Positions 26,728 to 34,505 of a stretch of DNA of 63,821 bases are shown here, piece after piece (the first letter of the stretch is position 1; every line of letters starts with the position of its first letter). The translations under genes and the position numbers were made by a program. The notes under the pieces are model-generated. The model did no database searches and was not told where the DNA came from. It saw only the letters and a program-made list of their open reading frames with translations. The stretch covers positions 1 to 63,821 of the forward strand of contig CAIRES010000072.1 of the NCBI GenBank assembly GCA_903877645.1. The letters run 5' to 3'. Source of the stretch: an uncultured Bacteroidota bacterium (GTDB lineage Bacteria > Bacteroidota > Bacteroidia > Chitinophagales > Chitinophagaceae).

Positions 26728-27513
26728 ATGAATTGTAAAATTTGTAACAATCCTGCAAATATCATATTCACAAAAAAGGTTTTGCACAAATATGATGTGC
26801 AATACCACCAGTGTGGCACCTGTTATTTTATACAGACAGATGATCCGTTTTGGCTTGATGAGGCCTACAATAGTGCAATCAATTCCAGCGATATTGGGTT
26901 AATATCCAGAAATCTTGTATTTACAGAAGAAGTAACGATGCTATTTAGATTAAGTGGTTTTGATGCTAATAAAAAGTACCTCGATTATGGTGCTGGTTAT
27001 GGTATGTTTGTGAGAATGATGAGAGATAATGGGTATAATTTCTATTGGTCAGATGACTATTGTGATAATATGTACACGCGGAAATTTATTGCTAACGAAC
27101 TACCCGTTAATGAACAAAAATTTGAAATTGTAACTGCATTTGAGGTATTTGAGCACTTACCTGATCCGATAAAAGAAATCGAAAAAATACTCAACTGCTC
27201 TGACAGTATATTATTTTCTACTGAGCTAACAAAAGGCAACAATACGGAGGAAATAAACAACTGGTGGTATATAGCTCCGGAGCACGGGCAACATGTTGCG
27301 TTTTACAACAAAAAGACACTTCAGTATCTGGCTAATAAATTTGGATTGAATTTATACACGCGAAAAAACCTGCATTTCCTTACAAAGAAAAAAATAGCAA
27401 ACTGGAAATACGTATTAGCTACTACTTTTAAAATTGCCAAAATCTATAACACCATTAGGTTGCCAGACAGTTTATTGGAGTCGGACTATAAACTATACCT
27501 TAAAGACCAATAG
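26728..27513 (+). CDS. Class I SAM-dependent methyltransferase with zinc-binding N-terminus
   Basis: 261 residues from the ATG at 26728 (an in-frame TTG at 26692 would add 12 residues but overlaps a promoter element). Residues 1-27 contain two Cys pairs (MNCKICNNP and HQCGTCYF), a zinc-ribbon as found in sugar C-methyltransferases and related Methyltransf_23 proteins. The SAM-binding loop is LDYGAGYGMFVRMM, and EVFEHLPDPIKEIEKIL follows as in that family. Possibly modifies a sugar of the neighbouring polysaccharide (inference). A decayed partial copy follows directly (27690-27956). Confidence 0.8.
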   Translation: MNCKICNNPANIIFTKKVLHKYDVQYHQCGTCYFIQTDDPFWLDEAYNSAINSSDIGLISRNLVFTEEVTMLFRLSGFDANKKYLDYGAGYGMFVRMMRDNGYNFYWSDDYCDNMYTRKFIANELPVNEQKFEIVTAFEVFEHLPDPIKEIEKILNCSDSILFSTELTKGNNTEEINNWWYIAPEHGQHVAFYNKKTLQYLANKFGLNLYTRKNLHFLTKKKIANWKYVLATTFKIAKIYNTIRLPDSLLESDYKLYLKDQ

Positions 27514-27689
27514 AGAGCACTTAATTTTTAATAACTTTCTTACTAAAAGGTACTTTTGTCAACAACTATTTTGACAATATATAATTCCGGTGCGAGCGTT
27601 CCCATATCAACAGTAGTTGCTGCTCCGGTAAGTTTGCTTTCAGATACTTCCTATCCTACCTGGCACAAATTTGAAGGTACTGGCATGAT

Positions 27690-27956
27690 GCGCAGGAGAT
27701 TGCAAACTGGTGGTATATATCTCCTGAACATGGCCAGCATGTGGCCTTTTATTATAAAAAAACACTACAGTACCTCGCCGATAAATTCAACATGAATTCA
27801 TACACAAGGAAAAATCTACACTTTCTGACGAAGAAGAAAATAGCAAACTGGAAATATTCAGTTGCAACTACTTTCAAGTTGGCAAAGATGTATAATACGA
27901 TCAGTTTACCCGGCAGTTTATTACAATCTGATCACGACATGTATTTCAAAGATTAA
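27690..27956 (+). pseudogene. Decayed 3' copy of the methyltransferase gene
   Basis: The frame from about 27690 to the stop reads AQEIANWWYISPEHGQHVAF, KKTLQYLADKF, TRKNLHFLTKKKIANWKY, LQSDHDMYFKD, aligned residue by residue with the C-terminal 85 residues of the upstream methyltransferase. DNA identity is reduced, so it is an old duplication or a remnant of a related gene. The 5' two thirds, including the SAM site, are gone; 27514-27689 holds no recognisable gene (a stretch SYPTWHKFEGTG in another frame is of unknown origin). Confidence 0.85.
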
Positions 27957-27969
27957 TAAAATATCCCTA

Positions 27970-29961
27970 TCACCTGATCAATTCAATATCCCCCTTCATG
28001 AAATGCTTTTTGCCTTCAAGGGTATAGTTGATCATGTAGAAATAGGTTCCTACGTCTTGTGGTATGCCTTTTAATTTTCCGTCCCATCCCTGATATATGT
28101 CGGTTGTGTAAAAGATCCGTTCTCCCCAGCGGTTGAATATCCTTAAAGAAAAATCGCGGTAAAACTGTAATGACCCTACCACACGTATAATGTCGTTGTG
28201 GCCATCACCATCGGGCGTAAAGGCAGAGGGGAACCATATATTGCAGGCATCCACATCAATTTTTATAGTGTCGGTGGTTGTACCGCATTGATTGGTCTCG
28301 GCTACCCAATATATACCGGCTTCCGTTACAGTTATGCTTTGCGCAGCGCTACCTGTACTCCAGATGGCGGGTGCCGCATTCGAGGCAAGCGTTATCGAGT
28401 CTCCTTTGCATAGGGTGGTATCGTTGCCAAAATTGACAGCAGGTTTAGTGATCTGCCCGATAGATATGGTGTCGGTGCTGCTACAGCCATTGATCGTTAC
28501 GGTAAGTATATAAGTGCCGCTATCGGTAACCGTGATTGCAGAATCTGAACTACCGTTGTTCCAAAGGTATATGGCGCCTTTTGGTTCGCCGGCCACCAGC
28601 GTATATACATCGCCTGCGCATATTGAAGTATCGTTGCCAAGTGCTATTGTTGGTAACGGGTCAAAACTCACTGTAATGCTATCTGCGCTTGTACAGCCAT
28701 ATTGAGATACATCAAGCCAATATGTGCCGGAATTTGCAACATTTATGGATGGCGTGTTTTGACCTGTGCTCCATTCATAGATCACTCCTGAATAATTATA
28801 AAGAGATTGGAGTGGCAGAACAGCGCCCGCACATATAGTGGTATCGTTGCCGAGGTACACCAACGGCGCAGGTAGCAGTGAAATGTTTATGGTATCAGAG
28901 CCGGCGCAGGTTTCATCAGATACCTGCACCCAGTATGTACCGGGCGTAGATATGACAATAGAAGATGAGGTGGCATGAGTACTCCAGAAATAAGATACAC
29001 GCGCCGGGGTTATTGGAGATGACAGGGTGATGGAGCCATGCAGGCAGATTGCTGTATCGGGGCCAAGGTCGACAGGGATCGTGTTTGAGTTTACATTTAT
29101 TGTATCGCTGAAAGAACAGCTGTAAGGCTTACTAATAGTGAGTGAGTAAGACCCCGTAGCTGATACAGTAATACTCGTATCTGTAGAACCGGTACTCCAT
29201 AAATAAGCACCTGCAACATATACCGGTAATGAGCTTAAAGTTATAGAACCGGTGCAAAAAGATGTATCGTTGCCCAATGAAAAACTAATATCAGGATCAA
29301 AGTGATAGAGTTGCTTTACCTCCGCGTCGGAAATAGCCCTGTTATATATGGCGGCATCGTCAATTTTTCCATAAAATGCGTTGGTACCATTGGTATAATC
29401 AAGACCCAGAGAGAATTCACCGGTTGGCGAATTAAAAGCTCCGGTAAATGTGCCTGATGAAACAGTATCAATGATCAATTCAAAAGTGCTTCCGGTCTTT
29501 CGCAATACGAGATGATGCCATTGATTTAGGGTTACAGCCACTGCAAAGTCTTGACTTACTCCTCCCAAAAGGAGGTCTACATCGTTGCCCGTTCCACCCC
29601 CGGTACCATTACTCATTATTAAGCCAATACCATCTGTGTTTGTATTGCCATTATATAGTATAGATGGGTTTTGTGTTGTATAAGGATATATCCAGCAGGA
29701 ATAGGTAAGATCGCTGCCAACCGGAAAAAAAGCACTGTAGTAGATAACGCTGTTACTGCCATTAAAGTTATAAGCGCTGTTTGCTGCCCCGAACCTGTCT
29801 GTGGCCAATACAGCATGGCTATTTGCCATATTATAACCATTGCCACTATAATCATTAGTATTTCCGCAAAATGGATACCACGCTACTAATCCGCTAGTGG
29901 GTAATTGCGCAAATGCGCTAAAAGATGATAACAAGAGCGACAATAGGAGTATTTTCTTCAT
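27970..29961 (-). CDS. LamG and Ig-repeat protein with gliding-motility C-terminal domain
   Basis: 663 residues. Signal peptide 1-18 (SSFSAFA). LamG domain about 22-222 (AWYPFCGNTNDYSGNGYNM, AIYNRAISDAEVKQLYHF). Next, five Ig-like repeats of about 70 residues, each with LGNDT.IC and WSTG....I.V..SGTYW. The end (WFPSAFTPDGDGHNDIIRV, RIFNRWGERIFYT) is the CHU_C-type T9SS sorting domain. Surface or secreted binding protein. Paralogue of the 25318-26610 protein over the LamG part. Confidence 0.85.
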   Translation of the reverse strand: MKKILLLSLLLSSFSAFAQLPTSGLVAWYPFCGNTNDYSGNGYNMANSHAVLATDRFGAANSAYNFNGSNSVIYYSAFFPVGSDLTYSCWIYPYTTQNPSILYNGNTNTDGIGLIMSNGTGGGTGNDVDLLLGGVSQDFAVAVTLNQWHHLVLRKTGSTFELIIDTVSSGTFTGAFNSPTGEFSLGLDYTNGTNAFYGKIDDAAIYNRAISDAEVKQLYHFDPDISFSLGNDTSFCTGSITLSSLPVYVAGAYLWSTGSTDTSITVSATGSYSLTISKPYSCSFSDTINVNSNTIPVDLGPDTAICLHGSITLSSPITPARVSYFWSTHATSSSIVISTPGTYWVQVSDETCAGSDTINISLLPAPLVYLGNDTTICAGAVLPLQSLYNYSGVIYEWSTGQNTPSINVANSGTYWLDVSQYGCTSADSITVSFDPLPTIALGNDTSICAGDVYTLVAGEPKGAIYLWNNGSSDSAITVTDSGTYILTVTINGCSSTDTISIGQITKPAVNFGNDTTLCKGDSITLASNAAPAIWSTGSAAQSITVTEAGIYWVAETNQCGTTTDTIKIDVDACNIWFPSAFTPDGDGHNDIIRVVGSLQFYRDFSLRIFNRWGERIFYTTDIYQGWDGKLKGIPQDVGTYFYMINYTLEGKKHFMKGDIELIR

Positions 29962-29984
29962 ATAGGAGGGTATTTTTCAGGAAA

Positions 29985-29992
29985 CAAATATA
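29985..29992 (-). promoter_or_regulatory. -7 element TATATTTG of the LamG/Ig gene
   Basis: Minus strand TATATTTG, 23 nt before the ATG at 29961. It is close to the divergent nuoA promoter (30035-30064), so the two transcription units share one control region. Confidence 0.45.
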
Positions 29993-30034
29993 TCGATATT
30001 TTTGATTAGCTGTTAAACTTAGCTGATAAACTCC

Positions 30035-30064
30035 TTGCATTTTCACCGTATAACCCTAACTTTG
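30035..30064 (+). promoter_or_regulatory. Promoter of the nuo operon
   Basis: TTG (30035-30037), exactly 19 nt and TAACTTTG (30057-30064): a full Bacteroidota consensus promoter. The start of transcription is expected near 30071, about 32 nt before nuoA. Confidence 0.75.
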
Positions 30065-30102
30065 CATAATGCGTATCACGCTTTAAGTAAGGAAACCAAT
30101 AT

Positions 30103-30495
30103 ATGAATTTTTTAATGCTGGCGGCTGAGCCAAACACGCCATTTAATTATTTCCCTATAGCCTTACAATTAGTTGTGGCCATAGGTTTTGTGGTCATTAT
30201 GATGGCGGTTACCCACCTCCTCGGCCCCCGAAGAAAAACAAACGACAAGCTGGTCAATTTTGAAAGTGGTATCCCCTCGGTGGGCAATGCCCGGCAGCCA
30301 ATGGGTATCAAGTACTTCCTGGTGGCTATTCTCTTTGTGCTGTTTGATGTGGAAGTGATATTCTTCTATCCGTACGCAGTCAACTTCAGGTTCCTTGGCC
30401 AGGATGGGTTTATGGAAGTAGTGATGTTTGTTGGTTTCTTCCTCTGTGGGTTCATTTACATTGTGAAGAAAGGTGCGTTAGATTGGGAAGACTAG
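30103..30495 (+). CDS. nuoA: NADH-quinone oxidoreductase subunit A
   Basis: 130 residues, three membrane helices (about 17-40, 72-93 and 101-121). GPRRKTNDKLVNFESGIPSV is the conserved loop after helix 1, and FVLFDVEVIFFYPYAV carries the conserved acidic residues of helix 2. Part of the proton-pumping membrane arm of complex I at the junction with the peripheral arm. First gene of the nuo operon; after it comes an inserted four-helix-bundle gene instead of nuoB. Confidence 0.95.
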   Translation: MNFLMLAAEPNTPFNYFPIALQLVVAIGFVVIMMAVTHLLGPRRKTNDKLVNFESGIPSVGNARQPMGIKYFLVAILFVLFDVEVIFFYPYAVNFRFLGQDGFMEVVMFVGFFLCGFIYIVKKGALDWED

Positions 30496-31000
30496 AAAAA
30501 TTAAAAATTAAAAATTAAAAAGTAAAAATGCTCGTGGGGACATTGAAAAAGTAAAAATAAAAAATGGTGGTTTAAATATGGTGGAGGCAAAGCCTTATGA
30601 TATTAAAAAGAGATGCTATCATTTTTCATTAGTGCAGGTTAATTTTATAAAAGCAACCGAATATGAAAAGATCTATTTCTTTATTCGATCAGCTATTAAG
30701 ATGCGGAACATCAATAGGGGCCAATGTAGTAGAAGGAAGCGGGGGAAGTTCAAAAAGAGATGTCGTCAACTATTACCACATCGCATTGAAATCAGCCAAT
30801 GAAACAAAGTATTGGCTTTGCCTGGTAAGAGATAGTATGGTTTGTGATAGAGACAAAATAGGTGTGTTAATTAATGAGGCTGATGAAATATCAAAAATCA
30901 TCGCAGCAAGTTTGATAAAGATGAAGAAGTTGAATGAAATGGTGTAGTTGTATGGGTGATAGACTTTTTTTAATTTTTTAGTTTTAATTTTTAATTTTTT
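30495..31000. repeat. AT-rich inverted repeats flanking an insert between nuoA and nuoB
   Basis: The left block (30496-30529) is made of AAAATTA units and the right block (30965-31000) of the complementary TTTTTAA units; an 18-nt stretch, AAAAATTAAAAATTAAAA, is shared in inverted orientation. The blocks begin right after the nuoA stop and end at the nuoB ATG, so they bound the inserted four-helix-bundle gene exactly. Confidence 0.7.
30663..30947 (+). CDS. Four-helix-bundle protein (S23-type), N-terminus frameshifted
   Basis: 94 residues. LFDQLLRCGTSIGANVVEG (8-26) and YYHIALKSANETKYWLCL are hallmarks of the four-helix-bundle family, first known from 23S rRNA intervening sequences. Normal members have about 30 more residues before this: they are encoded in another frame starting at 30578 (KPYDIKKRCYHFSLVQVNFI, then TEYEK). 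Joining needs one base removed between about 30671 and 30680, so the gene is probably a recent pseudogene, or begins at this internal ATG. It is inserted between nuoA and nuoB and flanked by inverted AT repeats. Confidence 0.75.
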   Translation: MKRSISLFDQLLRCGTSIGANVVEGSGGSSKRDVVNYYHIALKSANETKYWLCLVRDSMVCDRDKIGVLINEADEISKIIAASLIKMKKLNEMV

Positions 31001-31564
31001 ATGCCTCGTCCGGTTCAGTATAATACGAAGATAAAGATGGTGGAGATACCCGAAGGGTACTCCGGTGCAGGTTTTCATGCTACGTCGTTTGATAAAGTAG
31101 TAGGGCTTGCCCGTGCCAATTCATTGTGGCCATTGCCTTTTGCTACATCATGCTGTGGCATCGAGTTCATGGCTACTATGGGGTCCAACTATGATCTTGG
31201 CCGCTATGGCGCAGAGCGCATGGGCTTTACGCCCCGCCAGTGCGATATGCTGCTGGTGGCCGGTACCATAGCTAAAAAAATGGGCCCTATCCTTCGGCAG
31301 GTTTACCTGCAGATGGCAGAGCCTCGCTGGGTAATAGCAATAGGTGCATGTGCTTCATCGGGCGGCATATTTGATTCTTACCCTGTGCTACAGGGTATAG
31401 ACCAGGTAATACCTGTGGACGTGTATGTACCGGGTTGCCCACCAAGGCCGGAAGGCATACTGGACGGCATCCTGAAGCTACAGGACCTGGTGCATAACGA
31501 GAGCCTGCGCCGAAGGAACCATGAACAGTACAAAGGCTTGCTGGAAAGCTACGGGATACAATAA
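31001..31564 (+). CDS. nuoB: NADH-quinone oxidoreductase subunit B
   Basis: 187 residues. Carries the ligands of cluster N2: the Cys pair in TSCCGIEF (near 50), a further Cys in IGACASSGG (near 117) and VPGCPPRPE (near 147). Sits at the quinone-binding end of the peripheral arm, passing electrons to quinone. The start directly follows the AT-rich repeat block. Confidence 0.95.
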   Translation: MPRPVQYNTKIKMVEIPEGYSGAGFHATSFDKVVGLARANSLWPLPFATSCCGIEFMATMGSNYDLGRYGAERMGFTPRQCDMLLVAGTIAKKMGPILRQVYLQMAEPRWVIAIGACASSGGIFDSYPVLQGIDQVIPVDVYVPGCPPRPEGILDGILKLQDLVHNESLRRRNHEQYKGLLESYGIQ

Positions 31565-31570
31565 CCCCGA

Positions 31571-31644
31571 CCCTAAAGTGGAGGTGGTGATTAAATAAAA
31601 AAGCCAATATTCTTAGCAGACAACAATAGAAAGCCCCTTCAGGG
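31571..31644. repeat. Imperfect hairpin repeat between nuoB and nuoC
   Basis: CCCTAAAGTGG (31571-31581) and CCCCTTCAGGG (31634-31644) are inverted with 9 of 11 pairs. A related pair lies between nuoC and nuoD (32165-32227). The same kind of element in two neighbouring gaps suggests a small intergenic repeat family. Confidence 0.5.
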
Positions 31645-31656
31645 GTTTGGAGTTTT

Positions 31657-32154
31657 ATGACAAACGAAATTATAAAGCAAAGGTTAACGGACAAGTTTGG
31701 CGAGCAGATCACCGAATGGGAAGAGCCATATGGTATGCTCACATTCAGGGCTGAAGCGCAGTCTAACCTGAAGGTAATGCAGTTTCTGTTTGATGACGAG
31801 CAGCTCCGTTTTCGTTTTCTTACAGACCTTACGGCTATACATTTTCCTGATCGCAAAGACGAGGAGCTGTGCGTGGTATACCACCTGCACAACCTGGTAG
31901 ATAATGTGCGCCTGCGCCTGAAGGTATATGTACCTTCTGCAAAGCCGGATGTGTATACTGCATCGCAGCTTTTCTCTGCAGCCAACTGGATGGAGCGGGA
32001 GACGTATGACTTCTTTGGCGTTAATTTTATAGGGCATCCTAACCTCATCCGTATACTGAATGTGGATGAGATGGACTACTTCCCGATGCGCAAAGAATAT
32101 GAGATGGAAGACCCAACAAGAAGGGATAAGGATAATGAAATGTTTGGCAGATAG
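31657..32154 (+). CDS. nuoC: NADH-quinone oxidoreductase subunit C
   Basis: 165 residues, the 30-kDa subunit encoded separately from NuoD. Middle: RFLTDLTAIHFPDR; then WMERETYDFFGVNFIGHPNL, the signature (ERExxDxxGxxFxGHPxL) of this family; C-terminal acidic segment ends FGR. Structural subunit of the peripheral arm that contacts NuoD and NuoB. Confidence 0.95.
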   Translation: MTNEIIKQRLTDKFGEQITEWEEPYGMLTFRAEAQSNLKVMQFLFDDEQLRFRFLTDLTAIHFPDRKDEELCVVYHLHNLVDNVRLRLKVYVPSAKPDVYTASQLFSAANWMERETYDFFGVNFIGHPNLIRILNVDEMDYFPMRKEYEMEDPTRRDKDNEMFGR

Positions 32155-32164
32155 AAGCCCTGGA

Positions 32165-32227
32165 CCCTAAAGGGGAAAGGGAATAAAACAGGTAAACGCA
32201 CTAATTCAAAGAGAAGTCCCTTTAGGG
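32165..32227. repeat. Hairpin repeat between nuoC and nuoD
   Basis: CCCTAAAGGGG (32165-32175) and TCCCTTTAGGG (32217-32227) form an inverted repeat with 10 of 11 pairs and a 41-nt loop. Could attenuate or stabilise the mRNA, or be a passive REP-like element. Confidence 0.6.
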
Positions 32228-32246
32228 ATTTAGGGTTTTTAGGTTT

Positions 32247-33497
32247 ATGGAACTACAACCACATCAGCAGCATCATATAAAGCTCTCTGAAGAGTCACTT
32301 CAGAAGCAGACCACTACGCTCAATCTTGGCCCAACGCATCCGGCAACACACGGTGTGTTTCAAAACATTATGGAGATAGATGGGGAGCGTGTGCTGGAAA
32401 CAGTACCCACCATTGGTTACATTCATCGGGCTTTTGAGAAGATAGCAGAGCGCAGGCCCTACTACCAGATCACCCCACTGACAGACAGGCTTAACTATTG
32501 CTCGTCGCCCATCAACAATATGGGGTGGCACATGACCATAGAGAAGCTATTAAAATTAAAGCTCCCCAAGCGTGTGGAATATATGCGTGTTATCCTGATG
32601 GAGCTTTCGCGTATTGCCGACCACCTGGTATGTAATTCGGTGATAGCAGTGGATACCGGTGCACTTACTCCGTTCACTTATGTGTTTCAGCAAAGGGAAA
32701 AAATATACGAAATATTTGAAGAGGTATGTGGATCCCGGCTCACTACCAATATAGGCAGGGTAGGAGGGTTTGAGCGCAACTTCACTGATGCCGCATGGGC
32801 AAAGCTTTACGATTTTATGAAGGCTTTTCCGAAGGTGATGGAGGAGTTTGAATCATTGCTCAACCGCAACCGTGTATTCATGGACCGCTGCATAGGTGCC
32901 GGGCCTATAAGTGCAGAGCGTGCATTGAATTACGGTTTTACCGGCCCTAACCTACGTGCTACGGGCGTGGACTATGACGTACGTGTATCGCAGCCTTATT
33001 CTTCTTACGAGGATTTTGACTTCAAGATACCTGTGGGTACCGTAGGCGATGTATACGACCGCTTCATGGTGCGCAATGGCGAGATATGGGAGAGTGTAAG
33101 CATCATTAACCAGGCAATAGAGAAGATAGCGAAAATTGAAAAGGAATTTCCTGAGCAGAAAGAAGAATTCTATGCCAAGGACGCAGATCGTTTCCATATC
33201 CCTGCAAAGGAAGATGTGTATACAAAAATGGAAGCGCTTATCTGGCATTTTAAAATGATCATGGGCGAGATAGACGCTCCTGCCGGAGAAGTATATCACT
33301 CGGTAGAAGGAGGCAATGGCGAAGTAGGTTACTACCTCATCAGCGATGGTGGGCGCACACCCTACCGCCTGCATTTCCGCAGGCCATGCTTCATCTATTA
33401 CCAGGCATACCCTGAGATGGTAGAAGGTGGATTGCTCAGTGATGCCATTGTTACGTTAAGTAGTTTGAATGTTATTGCAGGAGAGTTGGATGCTTAA
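32247..33497 (+). CDS. nuoD: NADH-quinone oxidoreductase subunit D
   Basis: 416 residues. LGPTHPATHGVFQNIMEIDGE (27-47) carries the His of the quinone site, then GYIHRAFEKIAE; the C-terminal part has GEVYHSVEGGNGEVGYYL and PYRLHFRRPCFIY. Homologous to [NiFe]-hydrogenase large subunits but without metal ligands. Forms the quinone pocket with NuoB. Confidence 0.95.
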   Translation: MELQPHQQHHIKLSEESLQKQTTTLNLGPTHPATHGVFQNIMEIDGERVLETVPTIGYIHRAFEKIAERRPYYQITPLTDRLNYCSSPINNMGWHMTIEKLLKLKLPKRVEYMRVILMELSRIADHLVCNSVIAVDTGALTPFTYVFQQREKIYEIFEEVCGSRLTTNIGRVGGFERNFTDAAWAKLYDFMKAFPKVMEEFESLLNRNRVFMDRCIGAGPISAERALNYGFTGPNLRATGVDYDVRVSQPYSSYEDFDFKIPVGTVGDVYDRFMVRNGEIWESVSIINQAIEKIAKIEKEFPEQKEEFYAKDADRFHIPAKEDVYTKMEALIWHFKMIMGEIDAPAGEVYHSVEGGNGEVGYYLISDGGRTPYRLHFRRPCFIYYQAYPEMVEGGLLSDAIVTLSSLNVIAGELDA

Positions 33498-33515
33498 AAT
33501 TAATCAGTAAGTTAA

Positions 33516-34013
33516 ATGACTATCAAGTTTTCGGAACAACAGTTGAATAAGGTCAATGAGATCATAGCCCGCTACCCGGAGGGCAAGCAGAAGAGTGCGC
33601 TCATACCTATACTGCACATAGCGCAGGATGAGTTTGGCGGCTGGCTGGATGCGCCTGTAATGGATTATGTGGCAGAGATACTTCATATACTTCCTATCGA
33701 GGTATATGAAGTGGCTACTTTTTACAGCATGTTCAATATGAAGCCAGTAGGCAAGCACCTGCTGGAGGTATGCCGCACGGGGCCTTGTATGCTCAACGGC
33801 AGCGACGAGATCATCGACTATATAAAAGAGAAGCTGGGCATCAGCGAAGGAGAAACAACACCGGATGGTATGTTTACCCTGAAGCCGGCAGAGTGCCTGG
33901 GCGCATGTGGGTATGCACCTATGATGCAGTTGGGCAAGTTTTTCAGGGAGCATTTGACAAAAGAAAAAGTAGATAAGCTCATAGACGAACTGAGGGCGCA
34001 GGAAAAAAACTAA
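33516..34013 (+). CDS. nuoE: NADH-quinone oxidoreductase subunit E
   Basis: 165 residues, thioredoxin-like 2Fe-2S protein. The four cluster Cys lie in CRTGPC (85-90 region) and ECLGACG (127-133 region). Partner of NuoF in the NADH dehydrogenase module. The SRPBCC gene follows 3 nt after the stop, where nuoF would be expected. Confidence 0.95.
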   Translation: MTIKFSEQQLNKVNEIIARYPEGKQKSALIPILHIAQDEFGGWLDAPVMDYVAEILHILPIEVYEVATFYSMFNMKPVGKHLLEVCRTGPCMLNGSDEIIDYIKEKLGISEGETTPDGMFTLKPAECLGACGYAPMMQLGKFFREHLTKEKVDKLIDELRAQEKN

Positions 34014-34016
34014 ACT

Positions 34017-34421
34017 ATGGCATTTGACCTCGCGCTTGAATTCACTTTATCGGCAAAACCAAAACGGGTGATGGAACTACTTACAGACCCGGAGCTGATA
34101 CGAAAATGGAGCGGAGAAGAGGCGATACTGGAAAATAAAGTGGGTGGCAGGTTTGGGATGTTTGATGGTTGGGTAAGTGGAGAGGTAACAAAGACAGGAG
34201 GTAATGAGCTGGCCTATACCTGGAAAGCAGCTAACTGGCCGGAAGGAACACAACCAAGCGAAGTTCATTATTTACTGAAAGAGGATGAAGCGGGAACGAA
34301 GGTGATTATAAAACACACCAACTTGCCGAACGCAGATGAAATGAACAGCCACAAAACAGGCTGGACAGATTTCTTCTTCGATCCGATGGAGGATTTTATA
34401 TTGATCATTGATAAAAGTTAG
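34017..34421 (+). CDS. SRPBCC/AHSA1-like domain protein inserted between nuoE and nuoF
   Basis: 134 residues. A single START/Bet v 1-like domain: FTLSAKPKRVMELLTDPELI, KWSGEEAILENKVGGRFGMF and the C-terminal helix TDFFFDPMEDFILI fit the activator-of-Hsp90-ATPase-1 family of ligand-binding helix-grip proteins. Ligand unknown. Starts 3 nt after nuoE, so surely co-transcribed; nuoF comes 84 nt later after a 7-bp tandem repeat. No known complex I role. Confidence 0.8.
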   Translation: MAFDLALEFTLSAKPKRVMELLTDPELIRKWSGEEAILENKVGGRFGMFDGWVSGEVTKTGGNELAYTWKAANWPEGTQPSEVHYLLKEDEAGTKVIIKHTNLPNADEMNSHKTGWTDFFFDPMEDFILIIDKS

Positions 34422-34477
34422 TAAAAAGCTGACTGAATTGAAATAATTATAAACTCAGAATAAGAATTGCCGCAAGG

Positions 34478-34498
34478 CTTTCGACTTTTGACTTTCGA
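34478..34498. repeat. Three 7-bp tandem repeats before nuoF
   Basis: CTTTCGA, CTTTTGA, CTTTCGA in a row, in the gap after the inserted SRPBCC gene and 7 nt before the nuoF ATG. Similar short units occur elsewhere near inserts in this window. Confidence 0.5.
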
Positions 34499-34505
34499 TA
34501 TAAAG

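Noticed and set aside
23382..29961. Complete capsule or O-antigen locus
   Set aside because: Only two glycosyltransferases and a methyltransferase are present; no flippase, polymerase, export or sugar-nucleotide genes are seen.
31287..32048. 253-codon minus-strand frame opposite nuoB and nuoC
   Set aside because: Lies opposite two conserved complex I genes and is rich in Cys, Arg and Ser as expected for an antisense frame.
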